A stretch of DNA of 64,000 nt from TK10-74A sp965217625 (GCA_965217625.1 OZ244557.1:1240001-1304000), one strand, 5' to 3'. Numbered from the stretch's first letter, positions 8,290 through 16,746 are shown. Numbers and translations are program-made. Notes: generated by a model not told the origin, from the sequence alone.

Positions 8290-8433
8290 GGGGGCGAGAC
8301 ATCGTCGGGGCGGTTCGCGAACCGCCCCTCCCTAACCCCCTCTCCCTGAGGGAGAGGGAACCGGAGCGCCCGTTCCCAGCGCCGAGCAATGGCGCGGGGG
8401 CGAGATCCCGTAGGGGCGGTTCGCGAACCGCCC
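8290..8433. repeat. Imperfect tandem duplication of a GTAGGGGC-type palindrome
   Basis: Two copies of the palindrome GGGGCGGTTC / GAACCGCCC lie at 8307-8328 and 8413-8433, each preceded by a GGCGAGA-containing segment, about 106 bases apart. Between them is a second hairpin, CCCTCTCCCT with AGGGAGAGGG (8338-8358), followed by AACCGGAGCGCCC. That segment recurs at 60917-60950 with small changes. Related GTAGGGGC sequence is at 62943-63007. Confidence 0.75.
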
Positions 8434-8442
8434 TTCCCCCCT

Positions 8443-8495
8443 CCGGTCCCCCCTCTCCAGCGCTCTAGCTGGAGAGGGGGTTAGGGGGTGAGGTT
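8443..8495. repeat. Hairpin repeat, copy 2 (downstream of binding-protein gene 2)
   Basis: The stem CCCCCTCTCCAG (8449-8460) pairs with 8469-8480. It is preceded by CTCCGGTCC and followed by TTAGGGGGTGAGGTT. It lies 40 bases past the stop of the binding-protein gene ending at 8520, the same position and orientation as copy 1 relative to its paralog. Confidence 0.85.
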
Positions 8496-8519
8496 CCCCC
8501 GCGCCGCGGTTCAACCCCG

Positions 8520-10919
8520 CTAGATGCCGGGCTTGCCCTCGAACCACGACCGGTACCACCGATAGGTGGCGGCGGTGCTGCTGTTGGTCGAGCCGTAGCC
8601 CTTGAGCCAGGGACGGTGGCCGACGACCGGCCGGCCCCAGTTGCAGTAGATCTGGGGATTGAGTTCGAGCAGCTTGGTCTGGACCTCGTCGTAGATCGGC
8701 AAACGGTCCTCGGCGGCGAGGGTGGAGCGTCCCTGCTCCAGCAGCGCGTCGAGCCCGGGGTCCGAGAACTCGCCGTAGTTGCGTCCGCCGTCGCTGTGGC
8801 TGAGTCCGTAGAGGACGTCGGGGTCGAACGCGCCCCCGAGGCCCTGCCAGGTGAGGGTGAACTCCCCCGCCGCCCGCAGCGTGAGGTTCTCCGAGTTGGG
8901 CTGCTCCAGGAGTTCGACCTCGAAGCCGATTGCCGCGAAGTTCTGCTGCATCACCTCGGCGTACGGGGTTCCGTAGCCGGCAGCGGCGGTCATCGGCGGC
9001 ACCCTGGCCGGGTCGTAGCCGCTGGCGTCGAGCAGCCGCCGGCCCTCGGCCAGGTCCTCCTCGCGCTGGGCGCCGGAGCGGTAGCCGGGACGCTGACGGA
9101 GTTCGTCCGGGGTCCAGGCGTATGCGCCGATCGCGTGGGAGATCGGTCCGCCGATTTCCGTCACGCCTTGAGTCGTCACGAGGAGCTGTTCCCGGTCGGT
9201 GGCGAGGTGCAGGGCGGTGCGCACGCGCGGGTCGCCGTAGGGCTCGACCTTGGTGTGGAAGTGGACCGCCGTCCAGTTCCAGGTCGCATTCATGGGCACA
9301 TCGACGACGTTCTCCTCGCCGACTTGGCCCCGCACGGCCTCGTTCTCCGCCGGGAAGCCCAGCCACGGACAAAAGAGGATGTCGGACTCGCCGGCGACGT
9401 ACTGCGCGGCCCGGTACGCCCCGTCGAGATTCCAGTTCGCCCGCAGCCCGTTGATGTAGGGGAGCCCTTCGCGGTAGTAGTTGGGGTTGCGTTCGAGCTC
9501 GGTGAGCACGTCGGCCTCCCGAGAGACCATCTGCATGCCGCCGGTGCCGATGGCGGCCTCGCCGTTGGTGGCGATGGCGTCGTCGCCGAAGGCCTCGACC
9601 ACGTCGCGCGCGATCATCAGCATCTGAATCTCGCCGACGGCGGTGAGCATCGGCGCGAACACCTCCCCGAGCGTGAGGCGCAGGGTGAGTTCGTCGGTGA
9701 CCTCGAACTGGTCGACGCTGGCGAAGCGGTCTCTCCAGATGAACTCGGGGTTGTCCTGGCCGAAGCGCTGGAGTCCGAAGGCGGCGTCCTCGGCGACGAA
9801 CTGCCGCCCGTTCAGCGGGGCCTTGTCCTGCCAGTGCACGTTCGGCTTGATGTTGTAGACGAAGGTGACGTCATCGACGACCTCGGGCAGCTCCGCCATC
9901 GCGGCGGTGAGCACACCGCCGTTGTCGAGGTAGTTGAGGTGGTCGTAGACCGGGAAAATGCTGCTGTCGAGGAGGCCGTCGTCGGCGATGGCCGGGTCGA
10001 GGATGCCGCTGTCGCCCCCGTGCCAAGTGATGATGCCTCCGTGCTGCGGGCCGGTGGCCGGGGCCTCGTCGTCCTCCGCCGCCATGGCGGCGCTCTCGGC
10101 GGCCTCCTGGGCCGCGTCGGCGGCCTCTTCGGCGGCGGCGACGGCCGCGGCGGCGGTCTCGGCCGCGGCTTCGGCGACGGCCTCGGCGGTGGCGGCGGTC
10201 TCCGCGGCGGTGGCAGCGGTCTCCGCGGCGGTGGCGGCGGCCTGGCCCGCGGCGGCGGACGCCTCCCCGGCGGCGGCCGCGGCGGCCGCCGCCGCCTCAG
10301 CGGCCTCGTCGATGGCGGCCTGGGCGGCCTCCGCGGTGGCCGTCCCGGCCTCGACGGCGGCGGCCGCGTCGCGGGCGGCCTGGGCGGCGGCCTCGGCGGC
10401 CTGGGCGGCGGCGTCCGCGACGGCCGCGGCAGCGGCGTCACCGGCAGCGCCAGCGGCGTCGGCGGCCTGGGCCGCCGCGGCTGCCGCGGCTTCCGCGGCG
10501 GCGGCCGCGTTGGCGGCGTCCTCCGACTCGGCCGCCTCGGCGGCCAGGGCCGCAGCCGCATCGGCGGCGCTGGCCGCCTGCGCGGCGGCGTCGGAGGCTT
10601 CGCCGGCGGCGGCGGAGGCTTCGCCGGCGGCGGCGGCCGCGTCGGCCGCAGCGTCTGCCGCCTCGGCCGCGACCGCAGCTGCGGCCTCGGATTCGGCGGC
10701 GCGCGCATCCCCGGCGGCGACGGCCGCGGCGGCGGCCTCCTCCGCGGCCGAGGCGGCCCGTTCGGCGGCCGCGGCCCCAGCGTCGGGCTCGTCGTCGTCG
10801 CCGCAGCCGACGAGCGCGAGCCCGGCGGCTCCAACGCCAGCCTTCGCGCTGGCTCCCAACATGGTGCGACGCGAGATCTTTCGCTGTCGCAGGGCGGTCC
10901 AATGGTTCAGGCGGCTCAT
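8520..10919 (-). CDS. Family-5 ABC substrate-binding lipoprotein with long Ala-rich stalk (paralog 2)
   Basis: Paralog of the protein at 193-2598, 799 aa. The Tat-type signal (SRRTMLG, RR 17-18), lipobox LVGC (Cys39) and Ala-rich helical stalk (about 47-283) are almost residue-for-residue the same. The SBP_bac_5 domain (about 290-799) has diverged more, especially in ligand-facing stretches such as 530-570, which suggests a different ligand. The N-terminal half and the far C terminus (STYRWYRSWFEGKPGI-like) stay nearly identical, pointing to recent duplication or gene conversion. AAAGGA precedes the ATG. No permease or ATPase adjoins it, so it may share the transport core with other systems such as the dppBC-like pair at 61018-62851. 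Confidence 0.9.
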   Translation of the reverse strand: MSRLNHWTALRQRKISRRTMLGASAKAGVGAAGLALVGCGDDDEPDAGAAAAERAASAAEEAAAAAVAAGDARAAESEAAAAVAAEAADAAADAAAAAGEASAAAGEASDAAAQAASAADAAAALAAEAAESEDAANAAAAAEAAAAAAAQAADAAGAAGDAAAAAVADAAAQAAEAAAQAARDAAAAVEAGTATAEAAQAAIDEAAEAAAAAAAAAGEASAAAGQAAATAAETAATAAETAATAEAVAEAAAETAAAAVAAAEEAADAAQEAAESAAMAAEDDEAPATGPQHGGIITWHGGDSGILDPAIADDGLLDSSIFPVYDHLNYLDNGGVLTAAMAELPEVVDDVTFVYNIKPNVHWQDKAPLNGRQFVAEDAAFGLQRFGQDNPEFIWRDRFASVDQFEVTDELTLRLTLGEVFAPMLTAVGEIQMLMIARDVVEAFGDDAIATNGEAAIGTGGMQMVSREADVLTELERNPNYYREGLPYINGLRANWNLDGAYRAAQYVAGESDILFCPWLGFPAENEAVRGQVGEENVVDVPMNATWNWTAVHFHTKVEPYGDPRVRTALHLATDREQLLVTTQGVTEIGGPISHAIGAYAWTPDELRQRPGYRSGAQREEDLAEGRRLLDASGYDPARVPPMTAAAGYGTPYAEVMQQNFAAIGFEVELLEQPNSENLTLRAAGEFTLTWQGLGGAFDPDVLYGLSHSDGGRNYGEFSDPGLDALLEQGRSTLAAEDRLPIYDEVQTKLLELNPQIYCNWGRPVVGHRPWLKGYGSTNSSTAATYRWYRSWFEGKPGI

Positions 10920-10982
10920 CGCAAAGTCCTTTCCGGTACCCGGCTGTCCCTTTGTGGGACCGCTCGGTGCGTGAGCGCGCGT

Positions 10983-11032
10983 AGTCTAAGACGTTCTGAT
11001 AGGACCCCCCCCCCCCCCCCCGTTATGTCCAA
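10983..11032 (-). promoter_or_regulatory. Promoter with G17 tract at the -35 position
   Basis: On the minus strand a -10-like TAGACT (10988-10983) lies 63 bases before the ATG. A run of 17 G (C17 on the plus strand, 11005-11021) starts 16 bases upstream of it and occupies the -35 region. TTGGACA (11032-11026) follows. The layout matches the promoter of the paralog, where the tract has 10 G and begins the same 86 bases from the start codon. Confidence 0.55.
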
Positions 11033-11154
11033 CGTGTTAATTAAGGTAACCTGCGTGTAAAATATTCGCCCGTTGACGCGGTTTTTCGTCCGTTTAGGGC
11101 GGCGACTCGTCCCGGGGAACGACGGGCACGCGGCGTTGTCGCGCGGGGGGCGGC

Positions 11155-11667
11155 CTAGCTGACGGCGGCGGCGGTCTTCTGCTTGCCGAACTTCTGCTGG
11201 CCCGGCGTGGGCTTGTCGTTCGGGTAGTACTGCTTTTTGAGCAGCTCCCGCTCGGGGAAGATGTGCACGGCGTCCCAGCCGCAGGAGTCCTCGCACAGGC
11301 GACAGCCGGTGCAGTTCTTCTCGATTACGACGGCCTGCCCGAAGAAGTCGGTCGCGCCGGCGGTGTGGTCGAGCACGAGGGCGTCGAAGGGACAGACGTT
11401 GATGCAGATCTCGCAGCCCGACCCGATGCAGCGGTCCGAGACGACGACCGCCTTGGGCCATTCCTTCTTGGGGAACTTGCGGCAGAGGTCGCCCACCTCG
11501 TCCAGGATCGCCTCGACCGGGCAGACGGCGCCGCAGGCCCCGCACTCGATGCAGAGCACCGGGTCGATGTAGTGGATGACGTTGCGCTCGCCGTAGATGG
11601 CGTTCGTGGGGCAGCGGTTCACGCAGGCCGTGCAGCCGATGCAGTTCTCGACGATCTCGTAGCTCAC
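11155..11667 (-). CDS. Ferredoxin-like protein with four [4Fe-4S] motifs
   Basis: Predicted cytosolic electron carrier, 170 aa. Four cysteine clusters are visible: CIGCTACVNRCP (from residue 9), CIECGACGAVCP (from about 39), a variant CIGSGCEICINVCP (from about 79) and CTGCRLCEDSCGW (from about 118). Four clusters in one small soluble protein exceeds the usual one or two; the third has three residues rather than two between its first cysteines. A lysine-rich tail follows. A -10-like TATACT is at 11739-11734, 67 bases upstream. No dehydrogenase subunit adjoins it; the GltD-like oxidoreductase at 13476 is the closest potential partner. Confidence 0.88.
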   Translation of the reverse strand: MSYEIVENCIGCTACVNRCPTNAIYGERNVIHYIDPVLCIECGACGAVCPVEAILDEVGDLCRKFPKKEWPKAVVVSDRCIGSGCEICINVCPFDALVLDHTAGATDFFGQAVVIEKNCTGCRLCEDSCGWDAVHIFPERELLKKQYYPNDKPTPGQQKFGKQKTAAAVS

Positions 11668-11889
11668 GCCGTCTCCCCAACGCTGCGCCGGAGTGCCCTG
11701 CCCCTGCGCGCCCGATCCCGGGGCGCGGTCATCAGTATAGCCGGTGGCTCGCCGGCGACAATCGATGGGCGCCCGGCGGCCCCGCGCGGGACTTATGGGG
11801 GAACCGCACGTCCACCTAAGCCGTCAGGTGTTACGATCCGGGTGGTCGGCGGAATCCACCGGGTAATCGTGGCGGAACGTCGGACAACC

Positions 11890-13440
11890 ATGCGCAAACC
11901 TCTTCTCTCTCTGACAGGCGGAATTCTGATCTCGGCGCTCCTGCTGACGGGGTGCTTCTGGGGCGGCGACGACGAGGAGCCCGAGCTCCAGTCCGGGGCG
12001 GACGTCGCTGCCGAGCAGGCGGCCGAGCAGCCATCGCAGGAGGCCGCGCCGGCGGCGGCGGCCGAGGCGCAAAGCGACGCAGCGGCCGCGCCGGCCGACG
12101 CGGCGCCGGCCGACACCGAACAAGCCGCCGCGGAGCCGGCGCAAACCGAGCAGCCGGCCCAGGCGCAAGCCGAGCAGCCGGTCCAAGCACAAGACCAAGC
12201 GCAAGACCAGGCGCAAGCCGAGCAGCCGGCCCCAGCGCAAGACCAGGCGCCGGCCCAGCAGCCGGCCGCCGAAGAGCAGGCGCAGACCGAAGCGCCGGCC
12301 GACCCGCCCACCGAGGAGCAAGCGGCCGACGCTGCGGCCGACGCTGCGGCCGACGCTGAAGCCGAGGTCGAAGCCGCACCGGAGCCCGCCCTGCCCGCCA
12401 ACCATCTGGTCTACGGCAGCGAGATCCGGTCCAGCGTCATCACGCCCGACGAGCCCGCGCAGTTCCGCTTCCAGGGCGCCGAGGGCGACCTCGTCCGTAT
12501 CCGCGTCGATGGGCTCGCCACCATGGATCCCGTGGTGACGCTGCTGGAGCCCAACCGCACGGAGATCCGCACCAACGACGATGAGAGCATCGCCAATCGC
12601 GACTCACTGCTCATCACGACGCTGCCCTCGGAGGGTCTGCAGGTGATCCGCGTGGTCCCCTACGACAGCCTGGGCGGCGGGGAGTTCATCGTCAGCGTGG
12701 AACTGTTGCCGGCCGAGGTGACCGACGACTCGCGGATCCTCTCGATCGGTGAGAGCGTGCAGGCCCGGCTCCACCACCCGGGCGATATCGACACGTTTGA
12801 GTTCGCCGGCGAGGCCGGCCAGGTCGTGCGCATCCGCGCCGACGGCGAGATCGGCGCCGACACGTTCATGGAGGTGTTCGACCCGGACGGCGGCTTCCTG
12901 GCGATCAACGACGATTCCGGCCACGGGCTCGACGCCGAACTGGCGCTGGAGCTGGCGGTCAGCGGCCGCTACCGCGTCGATGTGTTCCCCGCGGTGGTGG
13001 GCCGGCCGGGAGGGGAGCGGCATCGCATCGGCGACTACGTGTTCAGCGTCGTGCTGCTGCCGGAGCCGGTCGAGGCCAGCGGTGACACGGCCACGGCGCT
13101 CGCCGGCCTGGCGCTGACGTATCTCGACGCGGTTCAGACGGGCGACGCCGTCAGCATCTTCGGCCTGGCCGGACCCGAGAAGATCAGCCAGACCGGCTGG
13201 AAGAACGCCGAGGATGTGCTCCGCGATCTGTCCGATGAGCAGGACGTCGTCACCGCCGGCGCCCTCGGCGAGGCCCGCGCCGAAGTCGAAGGCGACCGGG
13301 CGCGGGTGTATATCGGGGTCACGGTCCCGGGGACGGCCACCGTGCTGACCCTGCGCGTGGATGCGATCAACATCAACGGGCAGTGGCTCGTCGACTTCGT
13401 CGAGCGCTTCATTCCCATCGCGAACGACAGCGGGGCGTAG
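11890..13440 (+). CDS. Lipoprotein with Ala/Gln/Pro-rich stalk, two PPC-like domains and a C-terminal NTF2-like domain
   Basis: Predicted surface lipoprotein, 516 aa. Signal peptide with lipobox LLTGC (Cys22). Residues about 34-170 are low complexity, built from AEQ, PAQ and DQAQ repeats. Two beta-sandwich-like segments follow (about 172-275 and 280-390) containing ITPDEPAQFRFQG and HHPGDIDTFEFAGEAGQVV, typical of bacterial pre-peptidase C-terminal (PPC) domains that bind surfaces or carbohydrate. Residues about 397-516 start with a LALTYLDAVQTGDA helix and look NTF2/SnoaL-like. No catalytic motif is visible. A -10-like TACGAT is at 11832-11837. The stalk-plus-domain design parallels the binding proteins nearby. 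Confidence 0.85.
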   Translation: MRKPLLSLTGGILISALLLTGCFWGGDDEEPELQSGADVAAEQAAEQPSQEAAPAAAAEAQSDAAAAPADAAPADTEQAAAEPAQTEQPAQAQAEQPVQAQDQAQDQAQAEQPAPAQDQAPAQQPAAEEQAQTEAPADPPTEEQAADAAADAAADAEAEVEAAPEPALPANHLVYGSEIRSSVITPDEPAQFRFQGAEGDLVRIRVDGLATMDPVVTLLEPNRTEIRTNDDESIANRDSLLITTLPSEGLQVIRVVPYDSLGGGEFIVSVELLPAEVTDDSRILSIGESVQARLHHPGDIDTFEFAGEAGQVVRIRADGEIGADTFMEVFDPDGGFLAINDDSGHGLDAELALELAVSGRYRVDVFPAVVGRPGGERHRIGDYVFSVVLLPEPVEASGDTATALAGLALTYLDAVQTGDAVSIFGLAGPEKISQTGWKNAEDVLRDLSDEQDVVTAGALGEARAEVEGDRARVYIGVTVPGTATVLTLRVDAININGQWLVDFVERFIPIANDSGA

Positions 13441-13475
13441 CCGGCCGGCGGGGCGGCAACCGGCACGGCGCGCGG

Positions 13476-14975
13476 TCAGCCCGCGGCGGGCGCCCGCGCC
13501 GCGAGGCCGTCGGCCACGTAGGTCAGCATCGCCGGGACCGCCTGGTGGGCCGAGGCCAGCGCCGTGACCACGAGGTCGGCCCCGTTGACGTTGTCGCCCC
13601 CGGCGAACACGCCCGGCTGCGAGGTGCGCCCCACCGCATCGACGACGATCTGCCCCCAGTCGTCCACCACCACGCCCGATTCCGGCCCCAGCAATTCGGG
13701 GTCGACGCCGTAGCCCACCGCGACGACGACGGCATCCGCGTCGAGGACGAAGTTGGAGCCCTCGATCGGGGAGGGCCGGCGACGGCCGCTCTCATCGGGC
13801 TCGCCCAGCTCCATGCGCACGCACTCGATCGCGCGTACGGCGCCGTCCCGCCCCAGGAGTTGCACCGGCGTCGTCAGGTATTCGAAGTGGACGCCCTCTT
13901 CGCGGGCGTGCCGCCGCTCTTCGAGGCGGCCGGCCATCTCGTTGTCGGTGCGCCGGTAGAGCAGCGTCACGTGTTCCGCGCCCAGCCGGACGGCGGAGCG
14001 CACGCAGTCCATCGACGTGTCGCCGCCGCCCACGACGACCACCCGCCGACCCACGTACGGCTTCTGCTGCTGCCCCGCGGGCAGATCCTCGGGGGGCAGA
14101 TTGGCGCGCACCAGGAAGTCGGTCGCGCTGAAGACGTGGCTCAGTTGCTCGCCCGTGAGGCGCAGACGTCGCGCGGCGCCGGCGCCCTGCGCCAGAAAGA
14201 TGGCGTCGAAGGCGCGCAATGCGTCCCAGCGCACGTCCTGCCCCACGCGCACGCCGGTGCGGAACTCGATGCCGCCGGCGCGCAGGGCGTCGATCTTCTC
14301 GTCGACGATGCTCTTGGCCGACTTGAAGTTGGGGATGCCGTAGCGCAGCACGCCGCCCGCGCGGGGCCACGCCTCGAAGACGGTCACCGCGTGTCCCGCC
14401 AGGCGCATCCCCTCGGCGACGGCGAGGCCCGCCGGCCCGCTCCCAACGACCGCCACACGCCCACCGCTCTCGAAACGGGGCTCGGGGACCGGGAAGCCGC
14501 CCCGCTGGCGGCGGTCCCAATCCGCCACGAAGGACTCCAGCTTGCCGATCGCGACCGGCTTGGCGTTCTTGCCCACCACGCAGTGGCCCTCGCAGAGTTG
14601 CTCCTGCGGGCAGAGGCGGCCGCACAGCTCCGGCATCTCGCTGGTGGCGCGGAAGATGGCGGCGGCCGGGCCGATGCGTCCCAGCTCGAGGTGGGCCAGC
14701 GCCCCGGGGATGTCGTTGCCGACTGGGCAGGCCGCGACACAGGGCTCGGCGGGGCACTGGATGCAGCGCTGCGCCTCGAACATGGCCGGCTCCGGCGTGT
14801 AGCCGTAGTAGACCTCGTCCCAGTTGTGGACGCGTTCGAAGGGAGGCTGCTTCGTGACGTGGTGCGGGGGGATGCGGAGCCGGGCGCGGCGGTCAATCGG
14901 CGGCGCGTCGCGTCGCGGGGGCGTCTTGGGCCGGGGCTGGCGGGTGCGCTGCTCGCCGGCCGAGGGGGCGGTCAT
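13476..14975 (-). CDS. GltD-like NADPH-dependent oxidoreductase (glutamate synthase small-subunit type)
   Basis: 499-aa FAD/NAD(P)H protein. The N-terminal iron-sulfur domain has two cysteine sets (71, 74, 79, 83 and 118, 122, 128, 132) with CIQCPAEPCVAACP and CGRLCPQEQLCEGHC. The FAD motif GSGPAG is at 178-183, the NADPH motif VGGGDTSMD near 328, and the C-terminal GVFAGGD block is intact. Start ATG 14975 has GGAGGAG just upstream. The large glutamate synthase subunit (gltB) is not in the window, so it may act as a stand-alone NADPH:ferredoxin-type oxidoreductase or pair with a distant gltB. It is divergent from the SirB1-like gene. Confidence 0.9.
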   Translation of the reverse strand: MTAPSAGEQRTRQPRPKTPPRRDAPPIDRRARLRIPPHHVTKQPPFERVHNWDEVYYGYTPEPAMFEAQRCIQCPAEPCVAACPVGNDIPGALAHLELGRIGPAAAIFRATSEMPELCGRLCPQEQLCEGHCVVGKNAKPVAIGKLESFVADWDRRQRGGFPVPEPRFESGGRVAVVGSGPAGLAVAEGMRLAGHAVTVFEAWPRAGGVLRYGIPNFKSAKSIVDEKIDALRAGGIEFRTGVRVGQDVRWDALRAFDAIFLAQGAGAARRLRLTGEQLSHVFSATDFLVRANLPPEDLPAGQQQKPYVGRRVVVVGGGDTSMDCVRSAVRLGAEHVTLLYRRTDNEMAGRLEERRHAREEGVHFEYLTTPVQLLGRDGAVRAIECVRMELGEPDESGRRRPSPIEGSNFVLDADAVVVAVGYGVDPELLGPESGVVVDDWGQIVVDAVGRTSQPGVFAGGDNVNGADLVVTALASAHQAVPAMLTYVADGLAARAPAAG

Positions 14976-15114
14976 CGACGGAGCTCCTCCGTACAGTGAT
15001 ACGCGTCCAGCCGGGTCATGGCTCCCTTGCGGCTCAGCGATCCGGCGGAGTGGAGCGCTCACGTCCGGGGTCATGCGAGCCCCCGACCGCCTCATCTCCA
15101 GCCTAGGCGGCTGC

Positions 15115-15120
15115 TAGCCT
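15115..15120 (+). promoter_or_regulatory. -10 element TAGCCT, near-leaderless
   Basis: TAGCCT ends 10 bases before the ATG at 15131, and no Shine-Dalgarno lies between. A transcript would start only about 3-5 bases before the start codon. Confidence 0.5.
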
Positions 15121-15130
15121 CGCTGCGATC

Positions 15131-16021
15131 ATGGAAACAACAGAGGCTGCCCGTCTGCGCGGACTCGCCGCCGATTTCGCCACCCGCGCGGGCGGCCCGG
15201 ATGCGGGCGTCGATCTGACGGACTGCGCCCTGCGCGTCGGTCGCATCGCCGACGCGGGCCTGGACGTCGCGGCGGAGATCGGGCAACTCGACGCCATCGG
15301 CCGCGACGCGGAGCCGCTGCTGGCGGACGCCGCGCCGGGCCAACGCGCCGACCGGCTGGCCGCCTTCCTCTTCGACGACCTCGGCTTCGGCGGCGACCCC
15401 GACGACTACTACGACCCGCAGAACTCCTACTTGCACCGCGTCGTGCGTCGCCGCCGGGGGCTGCCGATCACGCTCTCGATCCTGCTGATCGAGGTCGGGC
15501 GGCGCCTGGGGATCACGATCGAGGGCGTCGGAGCGCCGCAGCACTTCCTCGTCCGCGTCGCCGCCGGCGCCGAGCCGGATGGGGCCTGGCGCTACCTCGA
15601 CCCGTTCCATGGCGGGCGCGAGGTCGGCGTGGACACGCTGCGTGAGGACGTGGAGCGTCGCCTCTCCAGGGCGCGGGAGGCCGGGGCGACTGGGGCCGGC
15701 GCGACGGAGTCGCTGCTGAGCGCGGTCACCAAGCGGCAGATCCTGGCGCGGGTGCTCCAGAATCTCAAGGTCGCGGGCGTGCGGCGGCGCGACTTCGCCA
15801 CCGCCCTGGGCGCGGCGGAGCATCTCGTCGCGTTGACGCCGTGGGCGATCGGCGAGATTCGCGACCGCGGCCTGATCGCGGCGCAACTGGGTCTCGGCGA
15901 CGCCGCCCTGAGCGATCTGCGGACGTACCGGGAGCAGGAACCCGCGGCGCCCGATGCTGCGCACGTGGACCAACTCGTCCGCCGACTCGAGCGCGGCGCC
16001 CCCGGCAACCCGCCCGACTAA
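15131..16021 (+). CDS. SirB1-family transglutaminase-like protein
   Basis: 296 aa. The middle carries the SirB1 / Transglut_core2 signature: YYDPQNSYLHRVVRRRRGLP, TLSILLIEVGRRLGI, GVGAPQHFLVR and LDPFHGG. In true transglutaminase-like folds a Cys-His-Asp triad is expected; here the position often occupied by cysteine in the SLHRVLERRRG-type block has no Cys, as in many SirB1 proteins, so catalysis is doubtful. The C terminus (about 195-290) is helical and TPR-like. The function of the family is not established. The start follows the -10 TAGCCT closely. Confidence 0.85.
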   Translation: METTEAARLRGLAADFATRAGGPDAGVDLTDCALRVGRIADAGLDVAAEIGQLDAIGRDAEPLLADAAPGQRADRLAAFLFDDLGFGGDPDDYYDPQNSYLHRVVRRRRGLPITLSILLIEVGRRLGITIEGVGAPQHFLVRVAAGAEPDGAWRYLDPFHGGREVGVDTLREDVERRLSRAREAGATGAGATESLLSAVTKRQILARVLQNLKVAGVRRRDFATALGAAEHLVALTPWAIGEIRDRGLIAAQLGLGDAALSDLRTYREQEPAAPDAAHVDQLVRRLERGAPGNPPD

Positions 16022-16154
16022 GCCACGAATCCAGCGGCGACCGTCCCACTGTGCTACCCTGCAATTCGGCTGCGACGGGATCATTTTCGTTTCCCCGTTG
16101 GCAGTTCGCGAACTTATCGTCTGGTTATTGGGAGTTGTTCAGCGAGGGGCCCTC

Positions 16155-16676
16155 ATGACTGCACCCCAGATGGCGGGTGGTGTGATACGCGCGCCATTCG
16201 AACGGCACACGACCACCAGCCCGTTCCGTTCCATCCAGCGGCAACTCGACTATCGCACCGAAGAGGGACCCTGGTTCCTCGATATCACCGACGACGTGCG
16301 CCGCGTCGTGGATGCGGCGGGCCTCGACTTCGGTCAGGTGACGATCTTCTCCACGCACACGACGGCGGCGATCCGGCTGCAGGAGAACGAGCCGCTGCTG
16401 ATCGAGGACTTCAAGGACCTGCTGCGCAGCATCGCGCCGCCCGACCGCTACTACCGCCACAACGACTTCGACATCCGCACCGTCAACATGCACCCGAACG
16501 AGCCCGAGAACGGGCATAGCCACTGCCAGCACCTGTTCCTCAGCACGAGCGAGACGGTGCCCCTGTTCGACGGCTGCCTGCAGTTGGGCGAGTACCAGAG
16601 CATCTTCTTGGTGGAACTCGATGGGGCGCGCCGGCGGCGGGTGACGGTCAACATTCTGGGAGCGCGCGGCGAGTAG
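16155..16676 (+). CDS. YjbQ family protein (UPF0047)
   Basis: 173 aa. The family hallmark blocks are present: FLDITDDVRRVV, TIFSTHTTAAIRLQENEPLL, NGHSHCQHLFLSTSETVP and GEYQSIFLVELDGARRRRV. The histidines in THT and HCQH are the conserved metal/phosphate-site residues. E. coli YjbQ has weak thiamine-phosphate synthase activity, but the physiological role of the family is unresolved. ATG 16155 has GAGGGG upstream; the frame extends further 5' but lies in an AT-richer leader. A -10-like TACCCT is at 16055-16060. Thiamine pyrophosphokinase is 10 kb away, so a link to thiamine is only suggestive. Confidence 0.88.
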   Translation: MTAPQMAGGVIRAPFERHTTTSPFRSIQRQLDYRTEEGPWFLDITDDVRRVVDAAGLDFGQVTIFSTHTTAAIRLQENEPLLIEDFKDLLRSIAPPDRYYRHNDFDIRTVNMHPNEPENGHSHCQHLFLSTSETVPLFDGCLQLGEYQSIFLVELDGARRRRVTVNILGARGE

Positions 16677-16746
16677 GCGCCTTCCACGGCGGCGGTCGCG
16701 ACACCGCCCGACCAACCGACCTGCGTCCGCCAGCGCGCGGGCGGAC

